The notes under the pieces: generated by a model
Database searches by the model: none
What the model was told of the DNA's origin: nothing
Seen by the model: only the letters and a program-made list of their open reading frames with translations
Part shown: positions 39,901-47,975 of the stretch, piece by piece
Numbering within the stretch: position 1 is the stretch's first letter
Layout of the letters: each line of letters starts with the position of its first letter
Program-made: the position numbers and the translations under genes
Assembly (NCBI GenBank): GCA_025024175.1
Contig: QCXZ01000001.1
Coordinates: 496,001-560,000, forward strand
Origin: Rhyzopertha dominica
Lineage: Eukaryota; Arthropoda; Insecta; Coleoptera; Bostrichidae
Direction of reading: 5' to 3'
DNA length: 64,000 bases

Positions 39901-40575
39901 TATATTTCATTAAGCTTAATGTATTTCACTACATTATTTATATACAGAATAAACAAAGTGGGGCCAAGTAGTGTCCCTTGTGAAACCCCAATATCATTTG
40001 TAATGTTGCGTGAAGTATAGTTATTATTTATTTATATTTATAGTTTGTTTTATTTTTGGGTATCCGGCAACAATAGGCAAGGCAAGTATTGCAAATGTTA
40101 AATTTCGGGCCTAAATTAGTGGCCCTTCATCAGAAATATAAACATTTGCAATACTTGCCTTGCCTATTATTNTCGCTTACAAGCCGGATACCCAAAAATA
40201 AAACAAACTATTATATTATTAAATATCCTCCGGTGAGTACTTCATAAAGTTAGGTATATTTATATATACCTTTTTGCTTGTAAGTTGTGCTCTTTACTAT
40301 ACTCTTTGTAATTCCATTTTTACTTTATTTCAGTCAATGAACTATGTCGCAAAAAATCCAGGGCTGTAATAACTGAAAACAATGAACTGAAGAAGAGTTT
40401 GATAAGGACAAAACGTGCTCTAGATGAGACCGTAGCACAGCTTAAAATGGCAAACCATCACAAAAAGCAGGTAGAGAAAACTATCTGCAAACAGATCAAC
40501 AAGACTAGTCAAGTACTTCGCAAAGCAAGGGCGAATCTGGACTCGGGGTCTGAAACAGACGTTTGCAAATATTAA
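12993..40575 (+). CDS. cnn: centrosomin (CDK5RAP2/myomegalin family), long isoform
   Basis: Pericentriolar scaffold protein that recruits gamma-tubulin complexes through CM1 and uses CM2 for assembly and docking (family knowledge). Exons: 12993-13066, 25094-25152, 30576-30763, 30817-30987, 31571-31639, 31695-32654, 35819-35905, 36670-39628, 40334-40575. All phases agree, giving 1,602 residues. CM1 is seen as IKELEEQLANLRKENFNLKL then RIYFLEERM at 30576-30763, continuing into VEVESLRKELQEKQDLL. The middle is almost entirely coiled coil. The last exon encodes a CM2-like end (CRKKSRAVITENNELKKSL, TICKQINKTSQVLRKARANL). The 3' UTR has AATAAA at 40826. The long form needs an internal donor in the sixth exon (GAG/gtacag at 32655); without it translation stops at 32723. 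Introns are full of transposon debris. The very first exon is the least certain part. Confidence 0.9.
13774..14222 (+). pseudogene. non-LTR retrotransposon reverse transcriptase fragment
   Basis: Two overlapping frames carry FSKAFDKLDHN, then GVPQGSVLGPLFFILFINDI and YADDLTLY, the classic non-LTR RT blocks including the catalytic YADD. A frameshift near 14000 separates them and both ends are missing, so it is a dead 5'-truncated copy in the first centrosomin intron. Confidence 0.85.
15470..16290 (+). mobile_element. Penelope-like retroelement, 5'-truncated copy A
   Basis: The open part reads FKPKCWYRYVDDTFVIW (RT catalytic YVDD), then LPFLDVHICR and HPPSQKNSFIRTLFVRAQRI, typical of Penelope-like elements. 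After a frame break comes KLKLSLPYVQGLSEKLKR and a GIY-YIG-like block, EGVYKISCSCGKCY, interrupted by a stop at 16078. The tail at 16200-16239 holds a hammerhead-like motif, a feature known from terminal repeats of this class. Dead copy; 5' end absent upstream of about 15470. Confidence 0.85.
16200..16239 (+). ncRNA. hammerhead-like motif in Penelope-like element tail (copy A)
   Basis: GTCT and AGAC form a 4-bp stem I; TTGACAA takes the place of CTGANGA; GATTACA and TGTAATC form a 7-bp stem II with a GG loop; GAAA follows; ACGT gives the minimal 2-bp stem III with cleavage expected after C at 16235. The core carries U3 and A8 instead of C3 and G8, a compensated pair in the known hammerhead fold. 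Activity is doubtful. Confidence 0.55.
16321..17170. other. centrosomin intron 1 segment without recognised content
   Basis: No conserved coding block was seen. A 71-codon frame at 16579-16794 starts with a hydrophobic stretch but resembles no family, and no splice context supports it. Confidence 0.5.
17171..17730 (-). pseudogene. Tc1-like transposase remnant
   Basis: Minus-strand pieces read WSDESTFEVC, SIMVWGSMSARGVGQLHF, SPDLSPIETLWQIMQ and ITAVIKSKGDVTQW, colinear with the Tc1 transposase of 4966-6014 but clearly diverged. The region of the second catalytic Asp is disrupted and at least two frameshifts occur. No terminal repeats were identified. Confidence 0.85.
18440..18630 (-). pseudogene. 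mariner-type transposase C-terminal scrap
   Basis: One minus-strand frame reads EVIVKWPSTSPDLTPLDFLF then GLI, the conserved block just before the final catalytic acidic residue of insect mariner-like transposases. The sequence after it is degenerate. Same family type as the scrap near 3.87 kb. Confidence 0.6.
18631..21539. other. centrosomin intron 1 segment without recognised content
   Basis: A+T-rich sequence with no exon or transposon block that could be supported. A short TGACC tandem run occurs at about 20626-20640 and again near 23745-23760; its significance is unknown. Confidence 0.5.
21540..21857 (-). pseudogene. Tc1-like transposase N-terminal remnant
   Basis: From an ATG at about 21857 the minus strand reads MRRGKRLTAEEIGRI, a stop, then CLREEEYSNRETATRIHRR, a match to the helix-turn-helix start of Tc1-type transposases. 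The catalytic part is not present next to it. Inactive. Confidence 0.65.
22602..22975 (+). pseudogene. non-LTR reverse transcriptase fragment
   Basis: DFSKAFDKI and, further on in another frame, VKGLGVTFDQKMTF are short RT and post-RT motifs of non-LTR elements. The YADD block between them is lost, so the copy carries an internal deletion. Confidence 0.6.
23432..23638 (-). pseudogene. non-LTR reverse transcriptase C-terminal fragment
   Basis: The frame contains SPKYLRVTVDTSLTYKKHLE, the conserved YLGVTLDrsLTYkqHLe block that follows the RT domain in Jockey-like elements. Only this piece survives. Confidence 0.65.
23780..24342 (-). mobile_element. Penelope-like retroelement, 5'-truncated copy B (inverted relative to copy A)
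   Basis: Minus-strand blocks ESSLHKEIHHFKSALVRNGY, KLKLSLPYVQGLSEKLKRML and EGVYKITCSCSKCYIS (GIY-YIG) closely match copy A, with a few frame breaks. The GIY-YIG Tyr-Ile-Ser replaces Tyr-Ile-Gly. Coding sequence stops abruptly near 24340, where an oppositely oriented copy of the element tail (24347-24446) begins, a junction typical of Penelope-like insertions. Confidence 0.85.
24347..24386 (+). ncRNA. hammerhead-like motif in Penelope-like tail (copy B)
   Basis: Same arrangement as at 16200-16239: GTCT/AGAC stem I, TTGACAA core, GATTACA/TGTAAT stem II, GAAA, then ATGT with C at 24382. It shares the U3 and A8 substitutions, so the change predates both insertions. One stem II closing pair is lost. 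Confidence 0.5.
25153..27258. other. centrosomin intron without recognised content
   Basis: Between the exon at 25094-25152 and the next transposon fragment. Several open frames of 60-80 codons exist but none resembles a known protein or is bounded by convincing splice sites. Confidence 0.5.
27259..27800 (+). pseudogene. non-LTR reverse transcriptase fragment
   Basis: Two frames carry GFLDFSKTFDTINHKLLLAK and VVPQGSVLGPLLFLLYTVDM with FADDTQMY (catalytic FADD). A stop at about 27478 splits the RT domain; both ends are absent. Lies between the two promoters proposed for centrosomin. Confidence 0.85.
27801..29319. promoter_or_regulatory. region upstream of the internal centrosomin start
   Basis: No gene seen. 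If the first exon at 29320 is real, its promoter must lie in this stretch; no core-promoter motif is convincing by eye. Inferred from exon position only. Confidence 0.3.
29320..29455 (+). CDS. cnn: alternative first coding exon of centrosomin (downstream promoter)
   Basis: ATG at 29320 in context CCACCATGA opens MNHACIKALLKGRMEVQRKY, followed by an acidic stretch SSDEDDDKECSSI, and ends at a GTAAGAA donor in phase 1. The CM1 exon at 30576 accepts phase 1, exactly as the upstream exon at 25094-25152 supplies, so the two starts are interchangeable. This would give a protein that reaches CM1 after about 45 residues. Known centrosomin genes do use alternative N-termini, including testis forms in Drosophila. 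Confidence 0.72.
30036..30326 (-). repeat. composite repeat: hammerhead palindrome plus second palindrome (copy 1)
   Basis: Bases 30036-30160 form an imperfect palindrome with the hammerhead at its centre. Bases 30191-30322 form a second palindrome whose arms meet around ACCTAACTGCCATTA and TAATGGCAGTTAGGT. The same two-part order recurs at 56389-56699. It lies in the centrosomin intron before the CM1 exon. Confidence 0.65.
30076..30124 (-). ncRNA. hammerhead ribozyme motif (copy 1)
   Basis: On the minus strand: AACTGCA, then CTGATGA (30111-30117), stem II GCTGT/ACTGC with loop AATA, GAA and A15.1, stem III ATAG/CTAT with loop AT, C17 at 30083, and TGCAGTT closing a 7-bp stem I. Every invariant core base is present. 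Stem II has one U-U mismatch compared with the copy at 56.4 kb. It is antisense to centrosomin, so it would be made only from minus-strand transcripts. Confidence 0.78.
31695..32723 (+). CDS. cnn: centrosomin short-isoform terminal exon
   Basis: After the TTTTAG acceptor the frame is open for 342 codons and stops at 32721-32723. The first part is coiled coil; the end is Lys/Ser/Pro-rich (SKPASDLEVQKHKPNKSPK). An ATTAAA poly(A) signal variant lies at 32829-32834, about 105 nt past the stop. Used as the last exon it gives a 529-residue protein with CM1 but without CM2. The in-phase GTACAG donor at 32655 would instead skip the stop and join 35819. Whether both forms are made is inferred. Confidence 0.6.
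   Translation: MAKEKETSSALSEILKSQSTETDVDVTALTQELQLKEQQINQLYNQLHEFNTKFVNSNQRTRSLESELDRLNIELQSKISEIEKLQNEVATRGLEADNLKGTAASLEDMYKKESEKSEKFKKAVLLCNNKMANLEKTCEMQRAKIRNLELKLDSVQNEVKKKAMELANSKSPVRRKKSPLTDVDSFSVPDSSTNTKKESSSTITLSNEAENEKGLDNKIEEGTVKVTKEEKSERDAKMLKLKAEHYKACQIIKTMMGKQKERDCEIERLREKLRHMEGELQESRKKENQNGNAQKSNALHSKSAKTKHSPTSSKPASDLEVQKHKPNKSPKIPAKHPSSAQK
32937..33619. mobile_element. non-autonomous hAT-like element
   Basis: Ends are a 17-bp perfect inverted repeat, TAGAGATGAAACGGATA, followed inside by more Cys-Gly-rich inverted sequence (TCCGG repeats). Flanking octamers GTGCAGAT and GTGCATGT match at 6 of 8 positions, consistent with an aged 8-bp hAT target duplication. No transposase is encoded in its 683 bp. 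Located in the centrosomin intron after the short-isoform end. Confidence 0.7.
34219..34494 (-). pseudogene. Penelope-like element C-terminal remnant
   Basis: The frame reads TSRYHCRLVREAIEIEKHKG then NFNRQEKTLAWLPAL, the block following GIY-YIG in Penelope-like polyproteins (REAIEI.KH..NFNR). RT is missing. Its sequence differs from copies A and B, so it represents another lineage. Confidence 0.65.
39651..40020 (-). pseudogene. non-LTR reverse transcriptase fragment
   Basis: Minus strand reads GVSQGTLLGPTLFILYINNV, then MFADN in place of the catalytic FADD, then TKYIIFGPKPRLNSL and YLCIFLDENLSLKNHI. One continuous frame covers most of it, but both ends are lost and the second catalytic Asp is Asn. 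In the last centrosomin intron. Confidence 0.8.
40041..40210. repeat. 170-bp foldback element with hammerhead-like centre
   Basis: Outer arms begin TAGTTTGTTTTATTTTTGGG and inner arms contain AGGCAAGGCAAGTATTGCAA, both with inverted partners on the right (one N at 40172). The minus-strand centre, about 40103-40133, reads CTGATGA, then GGGCC/GGCCC as a 5-bp stem and GAAA. It lacks a proper stem III, so it looks like a decayed hammerhead. In the last centrosomin intron beside the RT fragment. Confidence 0.7.
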
Positions 40576-40825
40576 CTCCTGTACATATTAATGTATATTT
40601 CTCTGAGGCTGGAATGTGATATTTTCCTGTGTGAAGTTGTGCCAAAAGCATTGGTTTTTGTTTTTATTAATGACTAAGGTTGTGTTAACTATAAATTTTT
40701 GTAAGTAGTGTCATATTTTTTACAATGAACGACTGTTTTTGTATTATTATAATGTATATCTGTAACCATCAACTTTTATTACAGTATTTTAGTGTTGTAC
40801 ATTTTGTTCACAATGTTGCATAAGA

Positions 40826-40831
40826 AATAAA
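40826..40831 (+). terminator. cnn: poly(A) signal of centrosomin
   Basis: AATAAA about 250 nt after the stop codon at 40575, in the expected position for the 3' end. The assignment rests on the hexamer and its location. Confidence 0.6.
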
Positions 40832-41450
40832 TTTTTGATTTTTGTAAATGTTGCTTTACTTTGAACCATATTTTTTCTATTTGTCACTTTTAATTCCTGT
40901 GGTTTTATACTCATAACATGTAGTATCAAATTCAACTGCACTATTGCAGGGAATCACCATCATACAAGATTGAACAAATTATTTAAAACAGGTGAGTAGA
41001 AATTATGAATTTTATTTAAAATTGTAACACTTCGGTCATTTAAAATTGTGTAAATCTCTAGAAATCTGAAAAGTTTAATTTTGGTGATTTGTTGCATATA
41101 ATGCATAATGCCAAGTTCTTTTTCTAAAGCCATACAAGAGGTATTTTAAAAAGTTTATTAAATAAAGAATGAAAGACAGCTAACTTATGCTAGTAAGGAT
41201 GGAAAGAATTATGAGAAATAATACTGTATGTATGCGTTGGTTTTCTAAAAATTTCTGTTTGTGGAGTGGAGAAGACCTTGATGAATTAGTTCTTTGTTTA
41301 ACACACGAATATTTTTGTTACTCGCAGCGTTGCCTTTATCACCGCTCCAAAATTATCACATTTCAAGAAGCAAAAAAATAAAACCCAAGGTTTCAAAATG
41401 AACTAAATATATTACATTATATTTGTTGAAAATAGTGGTTGTACATCTAT

Positions 41451-42088
41451 AAAAACTTCAACTCAGGGGATTTCGACCTAATNTTATATCAAAACAAGTG
41501 TACTCTTTGTCCCTTTGGCTAAGCTTTCGGCTGTATTTCGGGCTTCGTCAGGGCTCTTCTATAAGTTTATTAANGAACCAATTATTTAATACAAAATTTG
41601 TTTGNTTACAAAACTTTGACATTATTTTTTAAAACAGCTGTTACCCCTGAAACTTCCATCATTTCTTGAATTTTAAGATGCTTTTATAATTGACAAAGAT
41701 AATAAAATTCGTTAAAGTAATTTTGTCATCGTTCAGCCTTGTTATGTTATTGTCAAGTTTAGTCCTTAAAAATAGCAGTCTGTAAAAAGGCTGAAGGACG
41801 ACAAAGTGACTTTAACGAATTTTATGTTATCCTTGTCAATTATAAAAGTATTTTGAAATTGAAGAATTGATTGATGGAAGATTCAAAGGTTAACAGCTGT
41901 CTTAAAAAAATAATCTCAAAGTTTTGTAAGTAAGTAAACATATTTTGTATTAAANGATTGGTTCGTTAATAAACTTCTAGAAGAGCNCTGATGATGGCTG
42001 AAATACAGCCGAAAGCTTGGCCAAAGGGACAAAGAGTACACTTGTTTTAATATAATATTAGGTCGAAATCCCCTGAGCTGAAGTTTTT
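41451..42088. repeat. 638-bp near-perfect inverted repeat with hammerhead-like motifs in both arms
   Basis: Left arm about 41451-41745 and right arm about 41790-42088 are inverted copies, starting AAAAACTTCAACTCAGGGG and ending with its complement, around a short centre. The right arm (plus, 41988-42018) has CTGATGA, GGCTG/CAGCC stem II, GAAA and AGCT as a minimal stem III. The left arm (minus, about 41525-41551) has CTGACGA and GAAA but a broken stem II. It fills most of the space between the convergent 3' ends of centrosomin and DHX16. Confidence 0.75.
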
Positions 42089-42141
42089 ATTACATTATAT
42101 TCATCACATTAATTATATAAGACAAGATATCAATTATGTAT

Positions 42142-44986
42142 TTATTCTGTCCTAGTACTCCTGCCTATTACTTTAGGCATCTTCTTATTTGTGGAATCCT
42201 CAAGTTCCTTTTGCTTATAATAATGGGGTGCAACTTCCAGAAGCCACTTACTTTCGATTTCGATAACTTGCCTCATAAACTCCTTCGTGGTAAAAACCAA
42301 TTCGTGATAAAGAAGCCACCGTGGCAACTCTTCAAAGAGGGCACTGTTTGGGTGGATTGTGACACTCTGATTGTGTTTAACAGTTTTGTAAGAGCCTCCT
42401 TTCGATAACCTCGCAATGTGGTAAAAATACCCTGCTGTGATGGCCTTTCGAATATTCACCGTTTCCGTCACATTGGAAACCATGTCGATCTCAACGCGTT
42501 GCATCAGACCCACTAATTGTTCACGGACATCCCGAGCCCTCTTCATCGATCTGTATTGTATGAAGTTTTCGTAGCACCACTGCGTCGAGTAATCAGAATC
42601 CTTCCACTGGTTGTAAACGTTCAGCAGACTTAGGTGATCTCCACCAATGTGATTGAAGTTTTTCCTAGCTGTGTCGGCGTGTATTATTTTATCCTTTGGC
42701 CTGTAGAAAATCGCCCCGTTCACCGACAACATGGCAGCTATAGAAACTATTTCCTCTGAGCACTTGTATCTCTCAGACGCCAAAAGCATCTTCGCCATCA
42801 TTGGATCGACTGGAAATTCCGCCATCCTCCTGCCTAACTTCGTCAGTTCACCGTGATGATTCAGTGCTCCCAAAGCGTAAAGCTGTTCCAAAGCCAACAC
42901 CAACGTTTCATGAGGAGGCGGATCCAGGAAGTCGAAATGCACCAGATCGTTGATACCCAAGGCCTTCAACATCAGCACCGCATTCCCCAAGTTGATCCTC
43001 TGTATTTCGGGAATCGTGTTGTCTTCGAGCTCGTGTTTGTAGGACCACGCCGTGTAAAGCCTGAAACACTTCCCCGGCGCGACACGGCCGGCTCTGCCCG
43101 CCCGTTGGTTGGCGGAAGCCTTCGAAATCGGCACCACCATCAGGCTTTCCATGCCGGTCCTGGAATTGAAATGGTTCTGCTTCGCGAACCCCGGGTCAAT
43201 CACGTAGATGATGTTGTCTATTGTTAGCGACGTTTCGGCGATGTTTGTCGCAAGAACGACTTTACGGGCGCCGGGAGGAGTCGGATCGAATATCTTCGCC
43301 TGCATGTCGCTGGGTAAATTCGCGTAAACGGGCAGTATCAGCAGTTCCCTCAGTTTGGAACCGAGCCGTCGAACGCGATCCTGCAGCAATTCCTGGCACG
43401 TTTCGATCTCATCCTGACCGGTTAGAAAGACCAATACGTCACCCAAGGGTTGGGTGGCATGAATCTGAAGTATCGAAACAACACACGCATCGACATAATC
43501 TGCCTCCGGTGCTTTGGTATAATAGATGTCAACGGGAAATCTTCTGCCTGGTATCCTAAAAATCGGAGCATCATCGAAAAACTCAGAAAACTTAGTAGCA
43601 TCCAGGGTGGCACTTGATATGAGCAACTTGAGGTCGGGACGGAAACGTGCGATATCCTTCACCAGACCAAACAGAATATCGGTGTGCAAAGTCCGCTCGT
43701 GGGCTTCATCTATTATCATCACGCTATATGACTGAAGGTCCGGTTCCGAAAGAAATTCTCTATGCAATGTACCGTCCGTCATGTATTTTATTATCGTACG
43801 TTCTGACGTGCAATCTTCAAAACGAATCGCGTAACCAACTTCATTCCCGAGTTTGACACTCATTTCCTGGGCGACACGAGCCGCAACTGACATTGCCGCC
43901 ACCCTTCGAGGTTGAGTGCAGCCTATTTTTTTACCATCGGCGGTAAATCCAGCTTCATGAAGGTACTGTGGGATCTGTGTTGTCTTTCCTGACCCCGTCT
44001 CCCCTTCAATAATAAGGACCTGATGCTCCTTAACAGCTTGTATCAGATCGTCCCTGAATGGATACACTGGCAAGCTCTTTTTAGTCTCTTCAATATCCAA
44101 CCTCTTCTTCTGTGTTTCAGTAAGTTGGGGTTCTTGTTTTTCCTTTGTACCGGGCATTTGAAGGGCTTGGATAAACTCAATCTGGTCTTCCAACAACAAT
44201 TCATATTCATCTTTTGCTCCTTTATCCTTGGCTCCGAACGAGAATACAGCGCTGGCCATTTGTTCCTTCTCCCACTTTTTCTGTTCCGATTGTGGCACCT
44301 TTTCAAGCTCGTCCACTTCAACGTAGTCGGCTGTTGATCCTTTTCCAAGGTCCCTTGGCATGTGATATCGCTGCACTCGTTCCAATTCCCGGGCTTTCTC
44401 ATGTTCCTGGGCCAACTTCAGCAGTTCCTTTTTGTGTTGGCGTTCTTTTCTTTCGCGCTCTGTTAATCTATAATAAAATAACGTTTGTCTTAGGTGAACA
44501 TTAATCTTTGCCAACAATGAGCTTAAGTCTGGTTGAATTTGTAGAATTATTCTATTCTGTTATGAAATATATTCATGCAACAAATAAAGACCCATTATTA
44601 TAAATATAAATACTTTAAACCTTATTATGTACTACTTACATTTCTTCCTCGAACAGGTATTCATCATCAGCTATATCCGCCTCCAGTTCCACTATCTTAT
44701 CCTCTTTTCGTTTTTCTAAGTATTTCCTTCTAGATTGTACACGCAGCATAGGAATCATTTTCTCCCGGTCCTCCGTTTCCATCTTAAGCCTTTTGGCAGC
44801 TTCCTCATAGGCCTTTTTATCAGAAGCGTGCACAATATTACGGGTTCTCCCTGCATCACGTTCCTTAAGCCTGTTAGCAAATTCATCACGCTCTTTTAAA
44901 TCCTTCCGTCTAGCTTCTTCTTCGCTGTCTAGACTTTCAGAACTGGATGATGCATATCGTGATCTTTTTGCACTAGTCTTGCTCAT
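42142..44986 (-). CDS. DHX16: pre-mRNA-splicing DEAH-box ATPase DHX16 (Prp2 orthologue)
   Basis: ATP-dependent remodelling helicase that activates the spliceosome before the first transesterification step (family knowledge). Two exons, 44640-44986 and 42142-44467, joined in phase 2 across a 172-nt GT-AG intron, give 890 residues. Seen: an N-terminal charged region with [14 protein letters not shown]; Walker [10 protein letters not shown] at about residue 270; [20 protein letters not shown] at about 368; SAT at about 400; [18 protein letters not shown] at about 570; then winged-helix, ratchet and OB-fold sequence ending [10 protein letters not shown]. The start at 44986 is preceded by an in-frame TGA in genomic sequence. 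Human DHX16 has about 145 more N-terminal residues; the shorter form resembles what is remembered for insects. All helicase motifs look intact. Confidence 0.96.
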
Positions 44987-45469
44987 TTTGAATGTTTTAG
45001 TATTTACTCAGATGAACTGACACAGCATTACTCTACTGAACTGTGCTTACNGACTGAGGCAAGCAAAGGTACGCAGAGGCACTTAATGCTTTTACCTGTG
45101 TAAGTTAGTGGCGAGGTTGTATTTTAATAAACTGATTATACAATATGTTTAATTATGACAGTGTCTTTTACGCATTTTATTTTTAATAGCAGCAATTAGG
45201 ATGCAATTACATACACTGTTTGTTTTGAATGTAACTGTAACATAAAACATAACCTCTTCCCTAAATATCTTCTAACCTTCAACTTCCAGCCAGGGTTGCC
45301 AGGTTGAAGCATGGTTGAAGAAAAATAAATCACCAGCGACAAATATCCAAAATCACTAAAAGTAAAAAATTTTAATCCAAAATAAAAACAAGTTTCGTTA
45401 AATAAATCTTTATTCTGGCCCTTTAATGGCAAAATCAGTACATCATAGGCTACAATGTTTGTTTATTAA
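44987..45469. other. upstream region of DHX16
   Basis: Likely holds the DHX16 promoter and 5' UTR; an N occurs at 45051. No gene seen. The piggyBac target TTAA at 45466-45469 closes it. Confidence 0.4.
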
Positions 45470-47971
45470 CCCTACATCACGTATTGTATCACATTTGCTA
45501 CATCTGAATTAAATCTGCTCTATATCATTTACGAAGTGCTTTCAGAAGTTACAACTTGTTGTATCTGATCTGCTACGTCTTAAGTTCCCTTACTATAAGG
45601 TCCACAATCGTAAATGCATATAGTGACGAATTTTACATCGACGTGTGCGCCACCACTTCCTATGTCAACAAGTGCCGGCAGTAACGTGACGACAAATTTC
45701 ATCACAATATTGTTTATTTTGCAATAATTTTCGCGAAAATAAAGTGAAACTGTATTGTTACAGAGTACTCAGGTATGTTTCTTATTCATGTATTTACATT
45801 TGTGCACTTATCATTTACAAATTTCGATCTCTTTTAGGTCGTATCATATCTGATACAAAGCGGATATGGGTTCCCGAAAAAAAATATTATCTGATGAAGA
45901 ACTAAAATGGTTCGCTGACCATATATGGGACAACTGGGAGAGCGAAGACGGATTAGATAATGAAGAGTCTGATTCAGAACCAGACTTCGAACCAGACTAT
46001 TCAGAAAATACCGATTTTTTAGATCATTTGAATCTAGATAACATTCCAATACAATTTGACGATGGAATCATGATTACTGATAATATTGATATGAACTATG
46101 AAGCTGGACCATCCTTACAAGAACATTCAGAGGCAGAGAATATCGTTCAAGAAACCAAAGATTCTGATGACGAAACATTGGCTGAAATAGCAAGAAAACT
46201 GAGCAAAGAGAAGGACACAAAGAATATTCTTTGGAAGAAGAAAAATCTAGTGATCGATGAGAATGCCACATCTTTCAGGGGAAATGCTCAATTGCCTAGT
46301 GAAATTATGGAGCTAAGTACACCATATTCATTTTTCAAATATTTCTTCACGGATCAACTTATCACATATATTGTTGAACAATCAAATTTATTTTCAATAC
46401 AAGTAGATCCTAGTAAGCCTGCTAATATTACTGAAAATGAGTTGAGACGTTACCTAGGTGTATGTCTGTATATGTCTGTGGTACATATGCCTAACCTTAG
46501 ATCATACTGGGGACGGAATTTGGGTTTCTCACAAATCAAGGAGGCAATGAGTGAAAAAAAATTTGAGAAAGTCAGACGGTTTTTGCACTTCAATGACAAT
46601 AGTAACATGTTACCCAGGGATCACACAGACTGCGATAAACTTCATAAAATTAGGCCTGTCGTAGATGCTTTATTATCTAGATTCCAAAACATTCCTATTG
46701 AATGTCATTTATCTCTTGATGAGCAAATATGTGCCAGTAAAGGTAGACATAGCCTAAAACAGTACCTTCCCGCTAAGCCTCACAAATGGGGAATGAAGTT
46801 ATTTGTTCTTGCAGGAGTATCAGGATTTGTCTATAATTTTGAAGTATATACTGGCAAAGGAAGAGCAAATGAAGAATTTGTGGATGATGAAGTTGACATA
46901 GGAGCCACAGGCAATATTGTTCAAAAATTATGTCGTATTGTGCCTTCCAATCAGAATCACATCGTATATTTTGACAACTTTTACACAAGTTTGCCTTTAG
47001 TAACGACCTTGGCAAGAAGAGGAATACTTTCATTGGGTACCGTAAGGAGAAACAGGATACCAAAGTGTAAGCTTCCACCAGAGAAGGAAATGAATAAGCA
47101 AGAAAGAGGAAGTAGCTGTGAATATGTTTGTACCAATGATGGTGTAGATGTTTCTTGTGTTTCCTGGAAAGACAACAAGACTGTTTGTCTACTCTCCTCA
47201 TACACTGGTGAACTACCTAAAACCACTATACCTAGATATGACAGAAAACAAAAAAAGAAAATTGACATCAACTGCCCTAATGTTGTCGTTGAATATAATC
47301 GTCACATGGGCGGGGTGGACTTGATGAACAGCCTTATTGGCAGATATAAAATTAAAATTCGATCGAAGAAATGGTACATCCGTTTATTTTATCATTTGTT
47401 AGATCAAACAGTCGTCAATTCTTGGTTACTCTACAGAAGACAGAAACAACAAAGTGGAGAAACAAGTAACATCATGAAATTAGCCGATTTTCGTACAGAA
47501 GTTGCTATGTGCCTTTGCAAAATGGGTTCAGAAACAACACCAAGAAGAGGCAGGCCATCAGACTTGGAGCGTGAAATACAAAAAAAGAAACAACGTTCTG
47601 TGACAACAAGTTATGTCCCTCCAAAAGATGTGCGAATGGATGAAACTAGCCATTGGCCCTCGTATGACTCCTCCAGACAAAGGTGCAAATTACCAACCTG
47701 TAAATCCTTCTCTTTCATCAAATGTATGAAGTGCGGGCTACATTTTTGTCTTAATAAAAATAAAAATTGCTTTGTCAAATTTCATACTACTTAACAATTT
47801 TCGTTACCTCAGATGCACACTGTAGCAAATGTGATACAATTAAAAATTTTGAAAAATCTTCATGTTTGAATGTCCCAATAATTTTTTAAATATTTTTTCC
47901 GTCTTCTGTACAATATTCTCTACATGAATATATTTTTTTTTCAATAAAAGAAAAAATTGCGTGATGTAGGG
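45470..47971 (+). mobile_element. piggyBac-family DNA transposon, apparently complete
   Basis: The 2,502-bp element is bounded by TTAA at 45466-45469 and 47972-47975. Terminal inverted repeats are CCCTACATCACG and its complement. A 19-bp subterminal inverted repeat, perfect at 45483-45501 and 47822-47840, lies inside, the same two-tier architecture as classical piggyBac. It holds an uninterrupted transposase and an AATAAA at 47943. The perfect termini and open frame indicate a young, possibly active copy. Confidence 0.96.
45866..47794 (+). CDS. piggyBac transposase, full length
   Basis: Cut-and-paste transposase acting at TTAA through an RNase H-like DDD domain (family knowledge). The 642-residue frame begins with an acidic N-terminal region (SDSEPDFEPDYSENTD). 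Catalytic aspartates are visible in SLDEQICASKGRH (about residue 285), YFDNFYTSLPL (about 370) and HMGGVDLMNSLIGRY (about 483). It ends in a Cys/His-rich zinc-binding domain (CKLPTCKSFSFIKCMKCGLH then FCLNKNKNC). The ATG at 45866 is the first plausible start after the 5' terminal region. No stop, frameshift or missing key residue was seen, unlike every other transposase in the window. Confidence 0.95.
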   Translation: MGSRKKILSDEELKWFADHIWDNWESEDGLDNEESDSEPDFEPDYSENTDFLDHLNLDNIPIQFDDGIMITDNIDMNYEAGPSLQEHSEAENIVQETKDSDDETLAEIARKLSKEKDTKNILWKKKNLVIDENATSFRGNAQLPSEIMELSTPYSFFKYFFTDQLITYIVEQSNLFSIQVDPSKPANITENELRRYLGVCLYMSVVHMPNLRSYWGRNLGFSQIKEAMSEKKFEKVRRFLHFNDNSNMLPRDHTDCDKLHKIRPVVDALLSRFQNIPIECHLSLDEQICASKGRHSLKQYLPAKPHKWGMKLFVLAGVSGFVYNFEVYTGKGRANEEFVDDEVDIGATGNIVQKLCRIVPSNQNHIVYFDNFYTSLPLVTTLARRGILSLGTVRRNRIPKCKLPPEKEMNKQERGSSCEYVCTNDGVDVSCVSWKDNKTVCLLSSYTGELPKTTIPRYDRKQKKKIDINCPNVVVEYNRHMGGVDLMNSLIGRYKIKIRSKKWYIRLFYHLLDQTVVNSWLLYRRQKQQSGETSNIMKLADFRTEVAMCLCKMGSETTPRRGRPSDLEREIQKKKQRSVTTSYVPPKDVRMDETSHWPSYDSSRQRCKLPTCKSFSFIKCMKCGLHFCLNKNKNCFVKFHTT

Positions 47972-47975
47972 TTAA

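Noticed and set aside
42853..43559. Plus-strand frames over DHX16
   Set aside because: Antisense shadows of a strongly conserved helicase.
46773..47271. Minus-strand frames over the piggyBac transposase
   Set aside because: Antisense shadows without independent motifs.
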